Made by a program: the position numbers and the translations under genes. The notes beneath the pieces were generated by a model that was not told the origin of the DNA, ran no database searches, and saw nothing but the letters and a program-made list of their open reading frames with translations. This document shows positions 54,263-64,000 of a DNA stretch of 64,000 nucleotides, piece after piece (positions within the stretch are counted from its first letter, which is position 1; each line of letters begins with the position of its first letter). The DNA is from Stenotrophomonas aracearum (GTDB taxonomy: Bacteria > Pseudomonadota > Gammaproteobacteria > Xanthomonadales > Xanthomonadaceae): the NCBI RefSeq assembly GCF_031834615.1, contig NZ_CP115543.1:1313001-1377000 (forward strand), in the 5' to 3' direction.

Positions 54263-55576
54263 TTACCCCACCTTCTTGCGGATCGGGGTGACGTTGCTGG
54301 CGGCCTTGGCCGCCTTCTTCGGCTTTGCCGCCGCCTGCGCATTGGCCGCGAAGAAGTCGCGCACCTTCGGGTACACCGTTTCGCGCCAGCGGCGACCGCT
54401 GAAGATGCCGTAATGACCCGCGCCTTCAACGATGAAATGCTCGCGGCGCTCGGCCGGGATGCCCGTGCACAGTTCCTGCGCCGCTTCGGTCTGGCCCAGG
54501 CCGGCGATGTCGTCCAGCTCGCCTTCGATGCTCAGCAGCGCGGTGCCGGTGATCGCGCCCGGGTCGACACGCTCGCCCTGCACATACCACTCGCCGCGCG
54601 GCAGCAGGAATTCCTGGAAGACCACGCGGATGGTGTCCAGGTAGTAGCGGGCCGGCATGTCCAGCACCGCGTTGTACTCGTCGTAGAAGCGGCGGTGTGC
54701 GTCGGCGTCTTCCATGTCGCCCTTCACCAGGTCGGCATAGAAATCCCAGTGCGAACTGAAATGCCGGCTGGGGTTCATCGACAGGAACCCGGCGTGCTGC
54801 AGGAAGCCCGGGTACACGCGGCGGCCCGCGCCCGGGTAACCCGGCGGCACCGTGTGGATGACGTTGTTCTCGAACCACGACAGCGGGTTCTGCGTGGCCA
54901 GGTTGTTCACTGCGGTGGGGCTGCAGCGTGCATCGATCGGGCCGCCCATCATCACCAGCGAACGCGGCGTGGGTTCGCCGCGGCTGGCCATCAGCGAAAC
55001 GGCGGCCAGCACCGGCACGGTGGGCTGGCACACGCTCACCACGTGCAGCTTTTCAGCGCCGAGGTGGCGGATGAATTCCTGCACGTACGCGATGTAGTCG
55101 TCCAGGCCGAACTCGCCTTCGCTGCCCGGCACCATGCGTGCGTCCACCCAGTCGGTGACGTACACGCGGTGGTCGCGCAGCAGCGTGCGCACGGTGTCGC
55201 GCAGCAGCGTCGCGTGGTGCCCCGACAGCGGCGCCACCACCAGCACGAACGGCTGGTTGAGCATGGTGTTGAGCTGGTCGGCCTCGTTGCTGTGGCGCTT
55301 GAAGCGCAGCAGCTTGCAGAACGGCTTGGTGACCTCTTCGTGGACTACGATCGGCACGCGCTCGCCATCGACCTCGATTTCGTTGATGCCCCACTCGGGC
55401 TTCTCGTAATCCTTGCCGATACGATGGAACAGCTCGTTCACCGCCGCCAGGCGGTCGGCACCGGGCATCTGCGACCACCAATGGCCCTGGTTGGCGAAGA
55501 ATCTGGCATTGGCCTGGGCCTGGTGCACCCACGGGGCGAGCATGTTGCGGGTCAATTCATGCAGTTGGTAAAGCAT
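54263..55576 (-). CDS. phaZ: Intracellular polyhydroxyalkanoate depolymerase
   Basis: This 437-residue alpha/beta hydrolase degrades stored polyhydroxybutyrate granules. It has the layout of the cytoplasmic short-chain depolymerase PhaZ1: the lipase-like box is VSVCQPTVP, in which the nucleophile is Cys183 rather than serine, as in Ralstonia PhaZ1; an acidic residue follows in the LLSIEGELDDIAG segment, and the catalytic His in EGAGHYGIFSG. The C-terminal 30 residues are Lys/Ala-rich. No signal peptide. No PHA synthase gene is in this window. Confidence 0.93.
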   Translation of the reverse strand: MLYQLHELTRNMLAPWVHQAQANARFFANQGHWWSQMPGADRLAAVNELFHRIGKDYEKPEWGINEIEVDGERVPIVVHEEVTKPFCKLLRFKRHSNEADQLNTMLNQPFVLVVAPLSGHHATLLRDTVRTLLRDHRVYVTDWVDARMVPGSEGEFGLDDYIAYVQEFIRHLGAEKLHVVSVCQPTVPVLAAVSLMASRGEPTPRSLVMMGGPIDARCSPTAVNNLATQNPLSWFENNVIHTVPPGYPGAGRRVYPGFLQHAGFLSMNPSRHFSSHWDFYADLVKGDMEDADAHRRFYDEYNAVLDMPARYYLDTIRVVFQEFLLPRGEWYVQGERVDPGAITGTALLSIEGELDDIAGLGQTEAAQELCTGIPAERREHFIVEGAGHYGIFSGRRWRETVYPKVRDFFAANAQAAAKPKKAAKAASNVTPIRKKVG

Positions 55577-55680
55577 GACGTCCGAATATGTATGGTCTTA
55601 TGTTGCCGCGCAGCATATAGCAACCGGGGCAGAAGCGCCTTAATAGGCGTCAGTCGCATTTGGGTATGCGACCGGTGGGA

Positions 55681-56274
55681 TCAACCGGCACGCTCGAGGG
55701 CAGCGGCGTGGCCCGCCAATGCCGGCGACAGCCAGCAATGCGAGCCCAGCGCGGTAAACCCCTCGGCCTTCAGATTGCGCCGGTACCAGGCCGCCGGCCG
55801 CGCCTGGAACCCCTCGTGGTCGCCCTCGAACTCGTCCTCGGCGGTGAACGCCTCCAGGAAGGCCACGCCGGCGGTGAGCTCGGCGAAGCCGGCCAGCGCT
55901 GGGCGCAGCTCGCGGCTGGGCACGTAGTGCATCACGTCGGCGCAGACCAGAAGGTCCACCGGCGCGCAGGGCCGCAGCCAGGCGAAGTCGCCCACCGTTG
56001 CCGGATGCAGGTTGCGGCTGCGCCCGTAGCGCTGCACCGCATACGCGCTGCTGTCGAAGCCCATGTACTGCACGCGCGGGCGCAGCTTGAGCAGCGGCGC
56101 GCGCCAGGCGCCTTCGCCGGCGCCGATGTCCAGCACGCTGCGGATCGGCCGTTCCAGGTAGTACTCGGCACTGGCCACGGCCAACGCGACCTTGCGCGCC
56201 AGGCGCGCGGCGCCGCCGGTCTGGTCGGGCTGGTACCAGCGCTTGAAATAGGCCTGGTCGTAGGTCTTGGACAT
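55681..56274 (-). CDS. Class I SAM-dependent methyltransferase
   Basis: This 197-residue protein has the SAM-binding motif I VLDIGAGEGAWRAPLL at about residues 46-61, a conserved acidic end of strand 2 (YMGFDSSAYAV), and motif VDLLVCADVMHYV near residues 106-118. The substrate is unknown; the short size fits a small-molecule or tRNA/protein methyltransferase of the type 11/25 group. It is transcribed alone, 104 bases downstream of the phaZ start and divergent from the CopD/HemJ-like gene. Confidence 0.88.
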   Translation of the reverse strand: MSKTYDQAYFKRWYQPDQTGGAARLARKVALAVASAEYYLERPIRSVLDIGAGEGAWRAPLLKLRPRVQYMGFDSSAYAVQRYGRSRNLHPATVGDFAWLRPCAPVDLLVCADVMHYVPSRELRPALAGFAELTAGVAFLEAFTAEDEFEGDHEGFQARPAAWYRRNLKAEGFTALGSHCWLSPALAGHAAALERAG

Positions 56275-56400
56275 GGAAGCAGTGGGCCGGAACGGAAACG
56301 GAGGCCATGGTACCGCGCTGCGTCAAACCGTCGCGCATGCGCGTGCGCGGGGAATCGGCCAGAATGAACGACATCCCAAGCCAGCCGCCGGAGCAAGCGC

Positions 56401-56856
56401 ATGCAGTCCTACTACTGGGTCAAGACCTTCCACCTGGTGTTCGTGGTGGCGTGGATGGCGTCGGTGTTCTACCTGCCGCGGATCCTGGTCAACCTCAGCG
56501 AGACCGCGGGCCAGCTGCCGGTGATCGAACGGCTGCAGCTGATGGGCCTGCGCCTGTACCGGTTCGGCCACATGATGTTTGGTTTTGCGCTGATTTTCGG
56601 GCTGGTGCTGTGGCTGGGCTACAAGGTGATTCCGGATTTCCCGACCATGGTCGCGCCGGGCGCGGCGGGGTGGCTGCACGCCAAGCTGGGGCTGGTGGTG
56701 CTGCTGCTGGTGTATTTCAGCTGGACCGGGCGCTTGTTGAAGGGCGCGGTGAAGGGGAAGGTGCTGCCGTCTTCGCGCGCGCTGCGCTGGTTCAATGAGT
56801 TGCCGTTGGTGCTGTTTGTCGGGGTGGTGTGGTTGGTGTTGGCCAAGCCGTTCTGA
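56401..56856 (+). CDS. CopD/HemJ-like membrane protein
   Basis: This 151-residue membrane protein has four predicted helices. Conserved histidines are in KTFHLVFVVAWMASVFYLPRI (His11), RFGHMMFGFA and WLHAKLGLV. This pattern fits the CopD/HemJ family; HemJ oxidises protoporphyrinogen IX in bacteria lacking HemG/HemY, while other members bind haem or copper. No other haem gene is near, so I do not assign a symbol. A bidirectional terminator follows. Confidence 0.88.
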   Translation: MQSYYWVKTFHLVFVVAWMASVFYLPRILVNLSETAGQLPVIERLQLMGLRLYRFGHMMFGFALIFGLVLWLGYKVIPDFPTMVAPGAAGWLHAKLGLVVLLLVYFSWTGRLLKGAVKGKVLPSSRALRWFNELPLVLFVGVVWLVLAKPF

Positions 56857-56864
56857 GGCGCAGT

Positions 56865-56892
56865 AAAAAACCGGGCGCAAGGCCCGGTTTTT
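56865..56892. terminator. Bidirectional terminator between the CopD/HemJ-like gene and accA
   Basis: AAAAAACCGGGC-GCAAG-GCCCGGTTTTT has A- and T-runs on both sides, serving both convergent genes. Confidence 0.93.
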
Positions 56893-56914
56893 CAATGCTC
56901 GAAACAACGGCGGA

Positions 56915-57874
56915 TCACGCCGCTTCGTAAGCCCCATAGCTGCGCAGCCGCTCATAGCGCTTCTGCAGCAGGTCTTCGGTGGTCAGCGCTTCCAGCGCGT
57001 CCAGCTCATTGAGCAGCACCGCCTTCAAACGCTTGGCCATCTGGGCAGGATTACGATGCGCACCGCCGGTCGGCTCGCGCACGACCTTGTCGACCAGGCC
57101 CAGGCTCTTCAGGCGCGGGGCGGTCAAACCCAGCTGCTCTGCAGCGTCCTTGGCCTTGCCCGCGTCCTTCCACAGGATCGAGGCGCAGCCTTCCGGGCTG
57201 ATCGTCGAGTACACGCTGTACTCCAGCATCAGGGTGCGGTCGCCCACGCCCAGCGCCAGCGCGCCGCCGGAACCGCCTTCACCGATCACTGTGCAGATCA
57301 CCGGTACCTTCAGCTCGGCCATTTCCATCAGGTTGCGCGCGATCGCCTCGGACTGGTTGCGCGATTCGGCGTCGATGCCCGGCCAGGCACCGGCGGTGTC
57401 GATCAGGGTCAACACCGGCAGGCCGAAGCGCTCGGCCATCTTCATCAGGCGCAGCGCCTTGCGGTAGCCCTCCGGCTTGGGCATGCCGAAGTTGCGCTTG
57501 ATCTTTTCCTTGGTGTCGCGGCCCTTCTGGTGGCCGATCAGCATCACCGAACGGCCACCCACGCGGGCCAGGCCGCCGATGATCGCCTTGTCGTCGGCGA
57601 AGGCGCGGTCGCCGGCCAGCTCCTGGAACTCATCGCAGATGATGCGGATGTAGTCGGCGGTGTACGGGCGCGACGGATGCCGGGCCAGCTGCAGCACCTG
57701 CCACGAGGTCAGGTTGCGGAAGATCTGGGCAGTGCGCAGGCGCAGCTTGTCCTGCAGGGTGCGCACTTCGGCCTCGACATTGACCGCCGGGCCGGCGCTT
57801 GCGCTGCGCAGCTCCTGGATCTTTGCCTCCAGATCAGCGATGGGTTGCTCGAAGTCGAGGTAGTTCGGATTCAT
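56915..57874 (-). CDS. accA: Acetyl-CoA carboxylase, carboxyltransferase subunit alpha
   Basis: AccA forms, with AccD, the carboxyltransferase that makes malonyl-CoA, the first step of fatty-acid synthesis. The 319-residue length is typical. It starts with [18 protein letters not shown] and has the conserved core [31 protein letters not shown]. It lies downstream of dnaE on the same strand, the usual order accA-dnaE found in many gammaproteobacteria, with 78 bases between. Confidence 0.97.
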   Translation of the reverse strand: MNPNYLDFEQPIADLEAKIQELRSASAGPAVNVEAEVRTLQDKLRLRTAQIFRNLTSWQVLQLARHPSRPYTADYIRIICDEFQELAGDRAFADDKAIIGGLARVGGRSVMLIGHQKGRDTKEKIKRNFGMPKPEGYRKALRLMKMAERFGLPVLTLIDTAGAWPGIDAESRNQSEAIARNLMEMAELKVPVICTVIGEGGSGGALALGVGDRTLMLEYSVYSTISPEGCASILWKDAGKAKDAAEQLGLTAPRLKSLGLVDKVVREPTGGAHRNPAQMAKRLKAVLLNELDALEALTTEDLLQKRYERLRSYGAYEAA

Positions 57875-57952
57875 CGGAAGCCGTCGTGAAGTAAAGAGGG
57901 AAAGTGTAGCCGAATGCGTCGAAATGCCCCGTACGGGGTCGTCTGGTAGGGC

Positions 57953-60900
57953 CTAGTTGGCCCACGGCGGACTGTAACGCACCTTCAGTGTGCGCACCGC
58001 CGGGTCGGCCCGCAGGGCGTCCACCAGCTGGCTGTCCACGCGCACGGCGACGTCGCCGGCCACGTCCAGCATGCCGGCCACCGGGCCCTGTTCGGAGCCG
58101 AGCAGCAGGTCCAGGCGCAGGGGCGTGCGGCCGGGGCGGTGGCGGTCGAGCAGGGCATTGACCCGGCTCCAGACCGGCTCGCCCTGGCGCAGGTCCAGGC
58201 GCAGCGACAGGCGCGTGGCGTAGTTGGCGCAGATTTCCTCGAAGTCCCAGCACTGGCGGATGCGCAGCGCGTAGCCGCCGTTGAACTCGTCCTCGCGCAG
58301 GCCGCCCTTGACCACCAGGATGCGGTCCTTGGTCATCAGGTGGCCGAACTCGGCCAGGCCGTCGGTGAAGGCGCTGCACTCGACCCGGCCCTTGCCGTCC
58401 TCGAGCTGCATGAAGATCTGGCTTTCGCCCTTGCGGCGCACGCCGACCACCAGGCCGGCCAGGATCACCGGGGTTTCCTGGCGCCAGGCGCGCTTCTCGC
58501 CGTCCTTGCCGGGTCGGGCCGGCGGAATCAGCTTGTCCAGCATGCCCAGGTCGGTGCCGACCAGTTCCTTGACGTCGTCGGCATGCGGGTCGAACGGATG
58601 GCCGCTGAGGTAGAAGCCCAAGGTTTCGCGCTCGCCGTCCAGCAGCTGGCCCAGCGCCCACTCCTTTGCTTCGGGCAGGTCAAGCTGCAGCGCGGTGCTG
58701 ACCGGGTCGGGCGCGCCGAACAGCGAGTTCTGGCCGGAGGCCTTCTCGCGCGACATCTGGTCGGTGGCCTTGAGCACTTCGGGCAGCTGCAGCATCAGCG
58801 AGGCGCGGTTCTTGCCGAGGCCGTCGAGCGCACCGCAGTTGATCATCGCTTCCAGGGTGCGCCGGTTGAGCTTGCCCGATTCGATGCGCATGCAGAAATC
58901 GAGCAGCGATTCGTAACGGCCCTTGGCGACGCGCTCGTCGACCACGGCTTCGCACGCGCCCTGGCCGACGCCCTTGATCGCGCCGAGGCCGTATTGGATG
59001 GTGTCGGCGCTGGAGGCTTCGAACATGTACGCCGACTCGTTCACGCGCGGCGGCAGCACGGTCAGGCCGAGGTTGCGGACCTCGGCCAGGAAGCCGACCA
59101 CCTTGTCGGTGTTGTCCATGTCCGAGGACAGCGTGGCCGCCATGAATTCGGCCGGGTAATGCCGTTTCAGCCAGGCGGTCTGGTAACTGACCAGCGCATA
59201 GGCGGCGGCGTGCGACTTGTTGAAGCCGTAGCCGGCGAACTTCTCCATCAGGTCGAAGATTTCGTCGGCCTTCGGGCCTTCCACGCCGCCCTTGGCCGCA
59301 CCCTCGCGGAAGATCTCGCGGTGCTTGGCCATTTCCGCCGGCACCTTCTTGCCCATCGCGCGGCGCAGCAGGTCGGCGCCGCCGAGCGAGTAATCGCCCA
59401 CGATCTGCGCCATCTGCATCACCTGCTCCTGGTACACCATGATGCCGTAGGTGTCCTTCAGGATCGCTTCGGTGCGCGGGTCGGGGTAGATGATTTCTTC
59501 CTGGCCGTGCTTACGCGCGTTGAAGGAGGGAATCAGGTCCATCGGGCCGGGGCGGTACAGCGACACCAGCGCGATCAGGTCTTCGAAGCGGTCGGGGCGC
59601 GCGTCCTTCAGCAGGCGGCGCATGCCCGAGGATTCGAACTGGAACACCGCGCCGGTATTGCCGTTGGCGAAGATGTCCTTGTAGGTCGGCGCGTCGTCGA
59701 GTGGAATGGCGGTGATGTCCACCGGCGGGATGCCGGCGCGCGCATGCCGCTTGTTGATCGCCTTGACCGCCCAGTCGATGATCGTGAGCGTGCGCAGGCC
59801 CAGGAAGTCGAACTTCACCAGGCCGATTTCTTCGACGTCGTTCTTGTCGAACTGGGTGACCGGGTTGCGACCGCGGCCGCCTTCGTCGTGTTCGGCGAAC
59901 AGTGGGCAGAACTCGGCCAGCGGCTCGGGCGCGATCACCACGCCACCGGCGTGCTTGCCGGCGTTGCGGGTGAGGTCTTCGAGCTGGCGCGCCAGGTCGA
60001 TCAGGTCGCGCACGTCGTCTTCGTTCTGGTAGCGCTGGATCAGCTCCGGCGACGCCATTTCCGAATCCTTGCCTTCGCCCATGGCGTCCTTGAGCGAGAT
60101 GCCCAGGATGTTGGGGATCAGCTTGGAAACGCCGTCGACCAGGCCATACGGGAACCCGAGCACGCGCCCGGAGTCGCGCACCACGGCCTTGGCCGCCATG
60201 GTGCCGTAGGTGATGATCTGGCTGACCCGCTCGCGCCCATACTTGCGCGCCACGTAGTCGATGACCTCGTCGCGGCGGTCCATGCAGAAGTCGATGTCGA
60301 AGTCGGGCATCGACACGCGTTCGGGGTTGAGGAACCGCTCGAACAGCAGGTTGTACGGAATCGGGTCGAGGTCGGTGATCTGCAGCGCCCAGGCCACCAG
60401 CGAGCCGGCACCGGAACCACGCCCGGGACCGATCGGAATGCCCTGGTTCTTGCCCCACTGGATGAAGTCGGCCACGATCAGGAAGTAGCCGGGGAAGCCC
60501 ATCTTGATGATGGTGGCGAGTTCGAACTCGAGCCGCTCGAAGTAGTCTTCGCGGGTCTTGCCGGCGGCCAGCGGGTTCTTTTCCAGGCGCGCTTCCAGGC
60601 CCTTGCGCGATTCGCTGCAGATCCAGCTGTCCAGCGTTTCGTTGTCGGGCACCGGGTAGTCGGGCAGGAAGTAGGTGCCCAGCCGCATTTCCATGTTGCA
60701 GCGCTGCGCCAGCGCCAGCGTGTTGTCGATCGCGTCGGGAATGTCGGCAAACAGCGCGCACATTTCCTCGGGCGACTTCAGGTATTGCTGTTCGCTGTAG
60801 TCGCGCGGGCGCTTGGGATCGTCCAGCACGCGGCCGGAGGAAATGCAGACGCGCGCTTCGTGGGCGCTGAAGTCGTCCGGACGCAGGAACCGCACGTCAT

Positions 60901-61534
60901 TGGTCGCGACCACCGGCAGGCCGCGCTGGCCGGCGGCCATCAGCGCGAACTGGTTGAAGGCTTCTTCACCGTCGCGCCCTGTGCGGGTCAGTTCCAGGTG
61001 CAGGCCGTCGCCGAACACGCGCTGCCAGTCGGCCAGCTGCTGTTCGGCCAGGTCGTGGCGACCGTCGCCGGCCAGGCGACCGGCCAGGCTGTCGCGGCCG
61101 GCCAGGGCAAACAGGTTGTGGCAACCGGCCTTCAGCCAGTCCGGATGCACGGCGACGCCGCCTTCGGGGCGGTGGCCTTCCATCCAGGCGCGGGTCAGCA
61201 GGCGCGAGAGGCTGAGGTAGCCTTCGCGGTCGCGGCAGAGCAGGGTCATGCGCCAGGGCGTCATGCCCTCTTCGGCGATCATGATGTCGGCGCCGGCGAT
61301 GGGCTTGATGCCCACGGTTTCGGCGGCCTTGTAGAACTTGACCAGCGCGAACAGGTTGTTCAGGTCGGTCACGGCCAGGGCCGGCAGGTTCAGTTCGACC
61401 GCGCGGCTGAGCAGGTTGGCCTGCTTGGCCTTTTTCGGGTCAGCCTGATCCGGTTTCGCCGGGACACGGATGGTCGAATCCGCCAGCGAAAATTCGGTGT
61501 GGACGTGGAGATGTACGAAACGGGAAGTGGTCAT
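57953..61534 (-). CDS. dnaE: DNA polymerase III subunit alpha
   Basis: This is the 1193-residue replicative polymerase. An N-terminal PHP domain (FVHLHVHTEFSLADSTIRV) is followed by the C-family polymerase palm with catalytic acidic residues in MPDFDIDFCMDRRDEVIDYV near residue 410, the GPGRGSGAGSLVAWAL segment, the finger/helix-hairpin-helix region and a C-terminal OB-fold (around residues 990-1070). It is the standard DnaE1 length. The ATG at 61534 begins the PHP motif. An antisense frame longer than 1100 codons across this gene is a GC-rich shadow. Confidence 0.98.
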   Translation of the reverse strand: MTTSRFVHLHVHTEFSLADSTIRVPAKPDQADPKKAKQANLLSRAVELNLPALAVTDLNNLFALVKFYKAAETVGIKPIAGADIMIAEEGMTPWRMTLLCRDREGYLSLSRLLTRAWMEGHRPEGGVAVHPDWLKAGCHNLFALAGRDSLAGRLAGDGRHDLAEQQLADWQRVFGDGLHLELTRTGRDGEEAFNQFALMAAGQRGLPVVATNDVRFLRPDDFSAHEARVCISSGRVLDDPKRPRDYSEQQYLKSPEEMCALFADIPDAIDNTLALAQRCNMEMRLGTYFLPDYPVPDNETLDSWICSESRKGLEARLEKNPLAAGKTREDYFERLEFELATIIKMGFPGYFLIVADFIQWGKNQGIPIGPGRGSGAGSLVAWALQITDLDPIPYNLLFERFLNPERVSMPDFDIDFCMDRRDEVIDYVARKYGRERVSQIITYGTMAAKAVVRDSGRVLGFPYGLVDGVSKLIPNILGISLKDAMGEGKDSEMASPELIQRYQNEDDVRDLIDLARQLEDLTRNAGKHAGGVVIAPEPLAEFCPLFAEHDEGGRGRNPVTQFDKNDVEEIGLVKFDFLGLRTLTIIDWAVKAINKRHARAGIPPVDITAIPLDDAPTYKDIFANGNTGAVFQFESSGMRRLLKDARPDRFEDLIALVSLYRPGPMDLIPSFNARKHGQEEIIYPDPRTEAILKDTYGIMVYQEQVMQMAQIVGDYSLGGADLLRRAMGKKVPAEMAKHREIFREGAAKGGVEGPKADEIFDLMEKFAGYGFNKSHAAAYALVSYQTAWLKRHYPAEFMAATLSSDMDNTDKVVGFLAEVRNLGLTVLPPRVNESAYMFEASSADTIQYGLGAIKGVGQGACEAVVDERVAKGRYESLLDFCMRIESGKLNRRTLEAMINCGALDGLGKNRASLMLQLPEVLKATDQMSREKASGQNSLFGAPDPVSTALQLDLPEAKEWALGQLLDGERETLGFYLSGHPFDPHADDVKELVGTDLGMLDKLIPPARPGKDGEKRAWRQETPVILAGLVVGVRRKGESQIFMQLEDGKGRVECSAFTDGLAEFGHLMTKDRILVVKGGLREDEFNGGYALRIRQCWDFEEICANYATRLSLRLDLRQGEPVWSRVNALLDRHRPGRTPLRLDLLLGSEQGPVAGMLDVAGDVAVRVDSQLVDALRADPAVRTLKVRYSPPWAN

Positions 61535-61620
61535 GCCGGGCCAATGTAATGCCCGGTCAGGGTAGCGGTGCCGCGCAGGTGTAACAAGGCTTGACAGGGC
61601 ACGGGGTTAAGGCGGGCCGC

Positions 61621-61744
<124 letters not shown>

Positions 61745-61748
<4 letters not shown>

Positions 61749-62389
61749 GGTGCTGCGGTGCAGTCCCTTACCGGTGCGAAACTCTGCCGGTGGTGGGCAC
61801 ACGGCCCATGCGCGCGCAGCGCGGCCAGGTGGGCCGGGGTGCCGTAGCCCTTGTGCTGGTCGAAGCCGTATTCGGGATGCTGTTCATGCAGCTGCAGCAT
61901 GTAACGGTCGCGGCTGACCTTGGCCAGGATCGAGGCGGCCATGATGGCGCGGTCGAGGGCGTCGCCGCCGATCAGGGCCTCGGCCGGGCAGGGCAGGCCC
62001 TTGGGCACCTTGTTGCCGTCGATGCGGGCGAACTGGGCCACGTGCGACACCGCCTCAACGGCGCGGCGCATGCCCAGCATGGTGGCCTGGTAGATGTTGA
62101 GGGTGTCGATCTCGGCGACGTCGACCATCACCACGTGGAAGGCCAGGGCGCGCTGCTGGATCCGATCGAACAGCTGGTCGCGGCGCAGTGCGGTGAGCTG
62201 CTTGGAGTCGTCCAGGCCGTTCAGGCGCGGGCGGTCCGGGCAGAACACCACGGCGGCCACGGCCACCGGGCCGGCCAGCGGGCCACGCCCGGCTTCGTCG
62301 ACCCCAGCTACGTAGCGCGGGGCAACGGTGGCCAGGGCGGCGCCGTCGAACAGCGCCAGTGAGGCAGCCGCGGCGTGGCGGCGGCTCAT
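61745..62389 (-). CDS. rnhB: Ribonuclease HII
   Basis: This 214-residue enzyme nicks the RNA strand at ribonucleotides embedded in DNA. The DEDD metal site is seen as Asp31-Glu32 in [17 protein letters not shown], Asp in [12 protein letters not shown] and Asp/Glu downstream; KVSRDR and [11 protein letters not shown] are typical. The ATG overlaps the stop of lpxB by four bases (ATGA), so it is translated with lpxB. The stop codon TAG belongs to a SMAG. Confidence 0.96.
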
Positions 62390-63567
62390 GCCGGGGTGCC
62401 GGGGGCGGGGCCGCGCGTGAGCAGTTCGGCGACGGCGTCGGCGGCGCGCGCGGAGGCGTCCTGGCGCAGCTGCAGGTGCAGCTGCTCGTAGGTCGGCTGG
62501 ATGTCGAGGGCGCGTTGCGGGTGGTCGAACCACTGCTGGATGGCGTCGGCGAGCTTGTCCGGCACGCAGTCGTGCTGGATCAGCTCGGGGGCGAGGTCCT
62601 TGCCGGCCAGGATGTTGGGCAGGGCGAAGCGGTCGACCTTGATCAGGCCCAGCGCCTTGACGATGCGGTAGGTCAGTTCGGCGACGCGGTAGCCCACCAC
62701 CATCGGGCGCTTGACCAGCATGGCTTCCAGGGTGGCGGTGCCGGAGGCGAGCACGACCACGTCGGCGGCGATCATCGCGGTTCGGGCCTGGCCGTCGAGC
62801 ACGTGCGAATAGGCCACCGGCAGCGCGGAGCGCGAGAGCTGTTCGGTGATCAGGCGGCGGCAGGCCGGGTTGGCGGCGGGCACCACCACGTGCAGGCCGG
62901 GAATGCGTTCGGAGACCTGCCAGGCGGCTTCGAAGAACGCTTCGCCGAGCTTGCTGATCTCGCCCAGGCGGCTGCCGGGCAGCACGGCCAGGACCTTGGC
63001 GTTGCAGGGCAGGCCGAGGGCGACGCGGGCGGCATCGCGGTCGCTGTGCAGGGGAATGTCGTCGGCCATCGGGTGGCCGACGAAACGCGCGTCGATGCCG
63101 TGGCGGGCATAGATCGGCGGTTCCATCGGGAACAGGCACAGCACCAGGTCGGCGCTGGCACCGATCTTCTCGGCGCGCTTCTCGCGCCAGGCCCAGACCG
63201 AGGGGCTGACGTAGTGCACGGTGCGCACGCCGCGCTCCTTCAGCCAGCGCTCGACGCCGAGGTTGAAGTCGGGGGCGTCGATGCCGATGAACACGTCCGG
63301 CTGCCACTCGAGCACGCGGCTGCGGAAGGCCTTGCGCAGCGTGAGCAGGCGCGGCAGGTGGCGCAGCACTTCGGTCAGGCCCATGACGGCCAGTTCGCTG
63401 GCGTCGAACCAGGTCTGGCAGCCGGCGTTGCGCATGGCGTCGCCACCGATGCCGGCAAACTCGGCATCGGGGAAACGCTGTTGCAGTTCACGCACCAGGC
63501 CGGCGCCCAACAGATCGCCGGAGGCTTCGCCGGCGACCAGGGCGATCCGCAGCGGGCGGCCGGTCAT
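62386..63567 (-). CDS. lpxB: Lipid-A-disaccharide synthase
   Basis: LpxB joins UDP-2,3-diacylglucosamine and lipid X to form lipid A disaccharide at the inner membrane. The 393-residue glycosyltransferase family 19 protein has the N-terminal [18 protein letters not shown] motif, [14 protein letters not shown] near residues 130-143, [11 protein letters not shown] and the C-terminal [19 protein letters not shown]. It overlaps lpxA by ATGA and rnhB by ATGA, so lpxA-lpxB-rnhB form one tightly coupled operon. Confidence 0.98.
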   Translation of the reverse strand: MTGRPLRIALVAGEASGDLLGAGLVRELQQRFPDAEFAGIGGDAMRNAGCQTWFDASELAVMGLTEVLRHLPRLLTLRKAFRSRVLEWQPDVFIGIDAPDFNLGVERWLKERGVRTVHYVSPSVWAWREKRAEKIGASADLVLCLFPMEPPIYARHGIDARFVGHPMADDIPLHSDRDAARVALGLPCNAKVLAVLPGSRLGEISKLGEAFFEAAWQVSERIPGLHVVVPAANPACRRLITEQLSRSALPVAYSHVLDGQARTAMIAADVVVLASGTATLEAMLVKRPMVVGYRVAELTYRIVKALGLIKVDRFALPNILAGKDLAPELIQHDCVPDKLADAIQQWFDHPQRALDIQPTYEQLHLQLRQDASARAADAVAELLTRGPAPGTPA

Positions 63568-64000
63568 CGCAGCAGGGGCCTCTCGGCGTGCTCGATGAAG
63601 TCCAGCATGTCCTTGACGTCAGGGCTGTGCGCGGCCTGTTCGGCGAGCTGCACCTTGGCTTCGGCCAGCGGCAGGCCGGCGACGTACAGGGTGCGGTAGG
63701 CGCGCTTGATGCTGGCGATGCGCTCGGCGTCGAAGCCACGGCGCTTGAGGCCTTCGCTGTTGATGCCGCGCGGGCGGCCGAGCGAGTCGCTGCCGACCAT
63801 GGTGAACGGTGGCACGTCGCCATTGGTGAGCGCGCCCATGCCGAGGAAGGCGTGGGCACCGATCCGGCAGAACTGGTGGGCACCGGCGAAGCCGCTGATG
63901 ATGACGTAGTCGCCGACGGTGACGTGCCCGGCCAGGGTGGTGTTGTTGGAGAACACGCAGTTGTTGCCCACGTGGCAGTCGTGCGCGACGTGGGTGTAGG
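63564..64000 (-). CDS. lpxA: UDP-N-acetylglucosamine acyltransferase, C-terminal part (runs off the window)
   Basis: LpxA carries out the first step of lipid A synthesis. Only about 145 C-terminal codons are present; the start lies beyond base 64000. The visible part has the last left-handed beta-helix coils ([20 protein letters not shown], including a His in the region of the catalytic one), [12 protein letters not shown], and the helical C-terminal domain with [14 protein letters not shown]. The stop overlaps the lpxB start by ATGA. Confidence 0.96.
   Translation of the reverse strand, partial: YTHVAHDCHVGNNCVFSNNTTLAGHVTVGDYVIISGFAGAHQFCRIGAHAFLGMGALTNGDVPPFTMVGSDSLGRPRGINSEGLKRRGFDAERIASIKRAYRTLYVAGLPLAEAKVQLAEQAAHSPDVKDMLDFIEHAERPLLR

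Noticed and set aside
58139-61549. Plus-strand open frame of 1136 codons across dnaE
   Set aside because: Antisense to the complete dnaE gene, with no recognisable motif and shadow-type composition.

Overview
The window is a chromosomal core segment of high-GC DNA. It most likely comes from Stenotrophomonas or a very close Xanthomonadaceae relative. Three things point there: the many short palindromes opening with GTAG (the SMAG repeat family of Stenotrophomonas), the order accA-dnaE-rnhB-lpxB-lpxA, and a creBCD locus without creA. I see no rRNA, tRNA, CRISPR array, insertion sequence or prophage, and most genes are ordinary housekeeping genes.

Layout: 1-5113 holds mfd, a GNAT acetyltransferase and rlmJ, all on the minus strand. 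5159-8713 is creB-creC-creD with a near-consensus CreB site in front of creD. 8910-14450 is one very large, unrecognised toxin-like gene that ends in a candidate YopT-like cysteine protease. 14516-16421 is gltX and a Zur-type regulator. 16555-19947 is a tetR-emrB-emrA-like efflux operon with a clear operator. 20100-22860 is a histidine-rich ZnuD-like receptor divergent from a MerC-like membrane protein, with Zur-box-like sites between them. 22969-26614 holds a small THX-like ribosomal protein, a lipoprotein phosphodiesterase and the alkylation-repair pair ogt/ada-alkA. 26770-30457 holds a ClpP-like lipoprotein, a DUF4019-like protein, a MAPEG protein, a UbiM-like hydroxylase and an S4 protein.

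30695-38821 has a DeaD helicase, then three c-di-GMP proteins interrupted by rluF. 38925-45934 holds an ATPase, an EamA transporter, a DUF72/VOC pair, a serine hydrolase and an ABC exporter. 46346-50986 has a DUF885 peptidase, a GFA protein, a small acidic protein and a LysR/EamA divergent pair. 51731-57874 has a cyclophilin, a PadR/membrane-protein pair, an intracellular PHA depolymerase, a methyltransferase, a CopD/HemJ-like protein and accA. 57953-64000 is dnaE, rnhB, lpxB and the start-less end of lpxA.

The most interesting items are the large protein at 8910-14450, and a family of composite intergenic repeats near 46.0, 51.1 and 51.5 kb with a truncated copy near 23.25 kb. These repeats look like branched, cloverleaf-like folds whose base pairing is kept while the sequence changes. 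A third item is a run of about 90 nearly pure G then C bases at 61629-61721 inside a SMAG pair; it is probably a sequencing or assembly artefact and should be checked before anyone uses that stretch.
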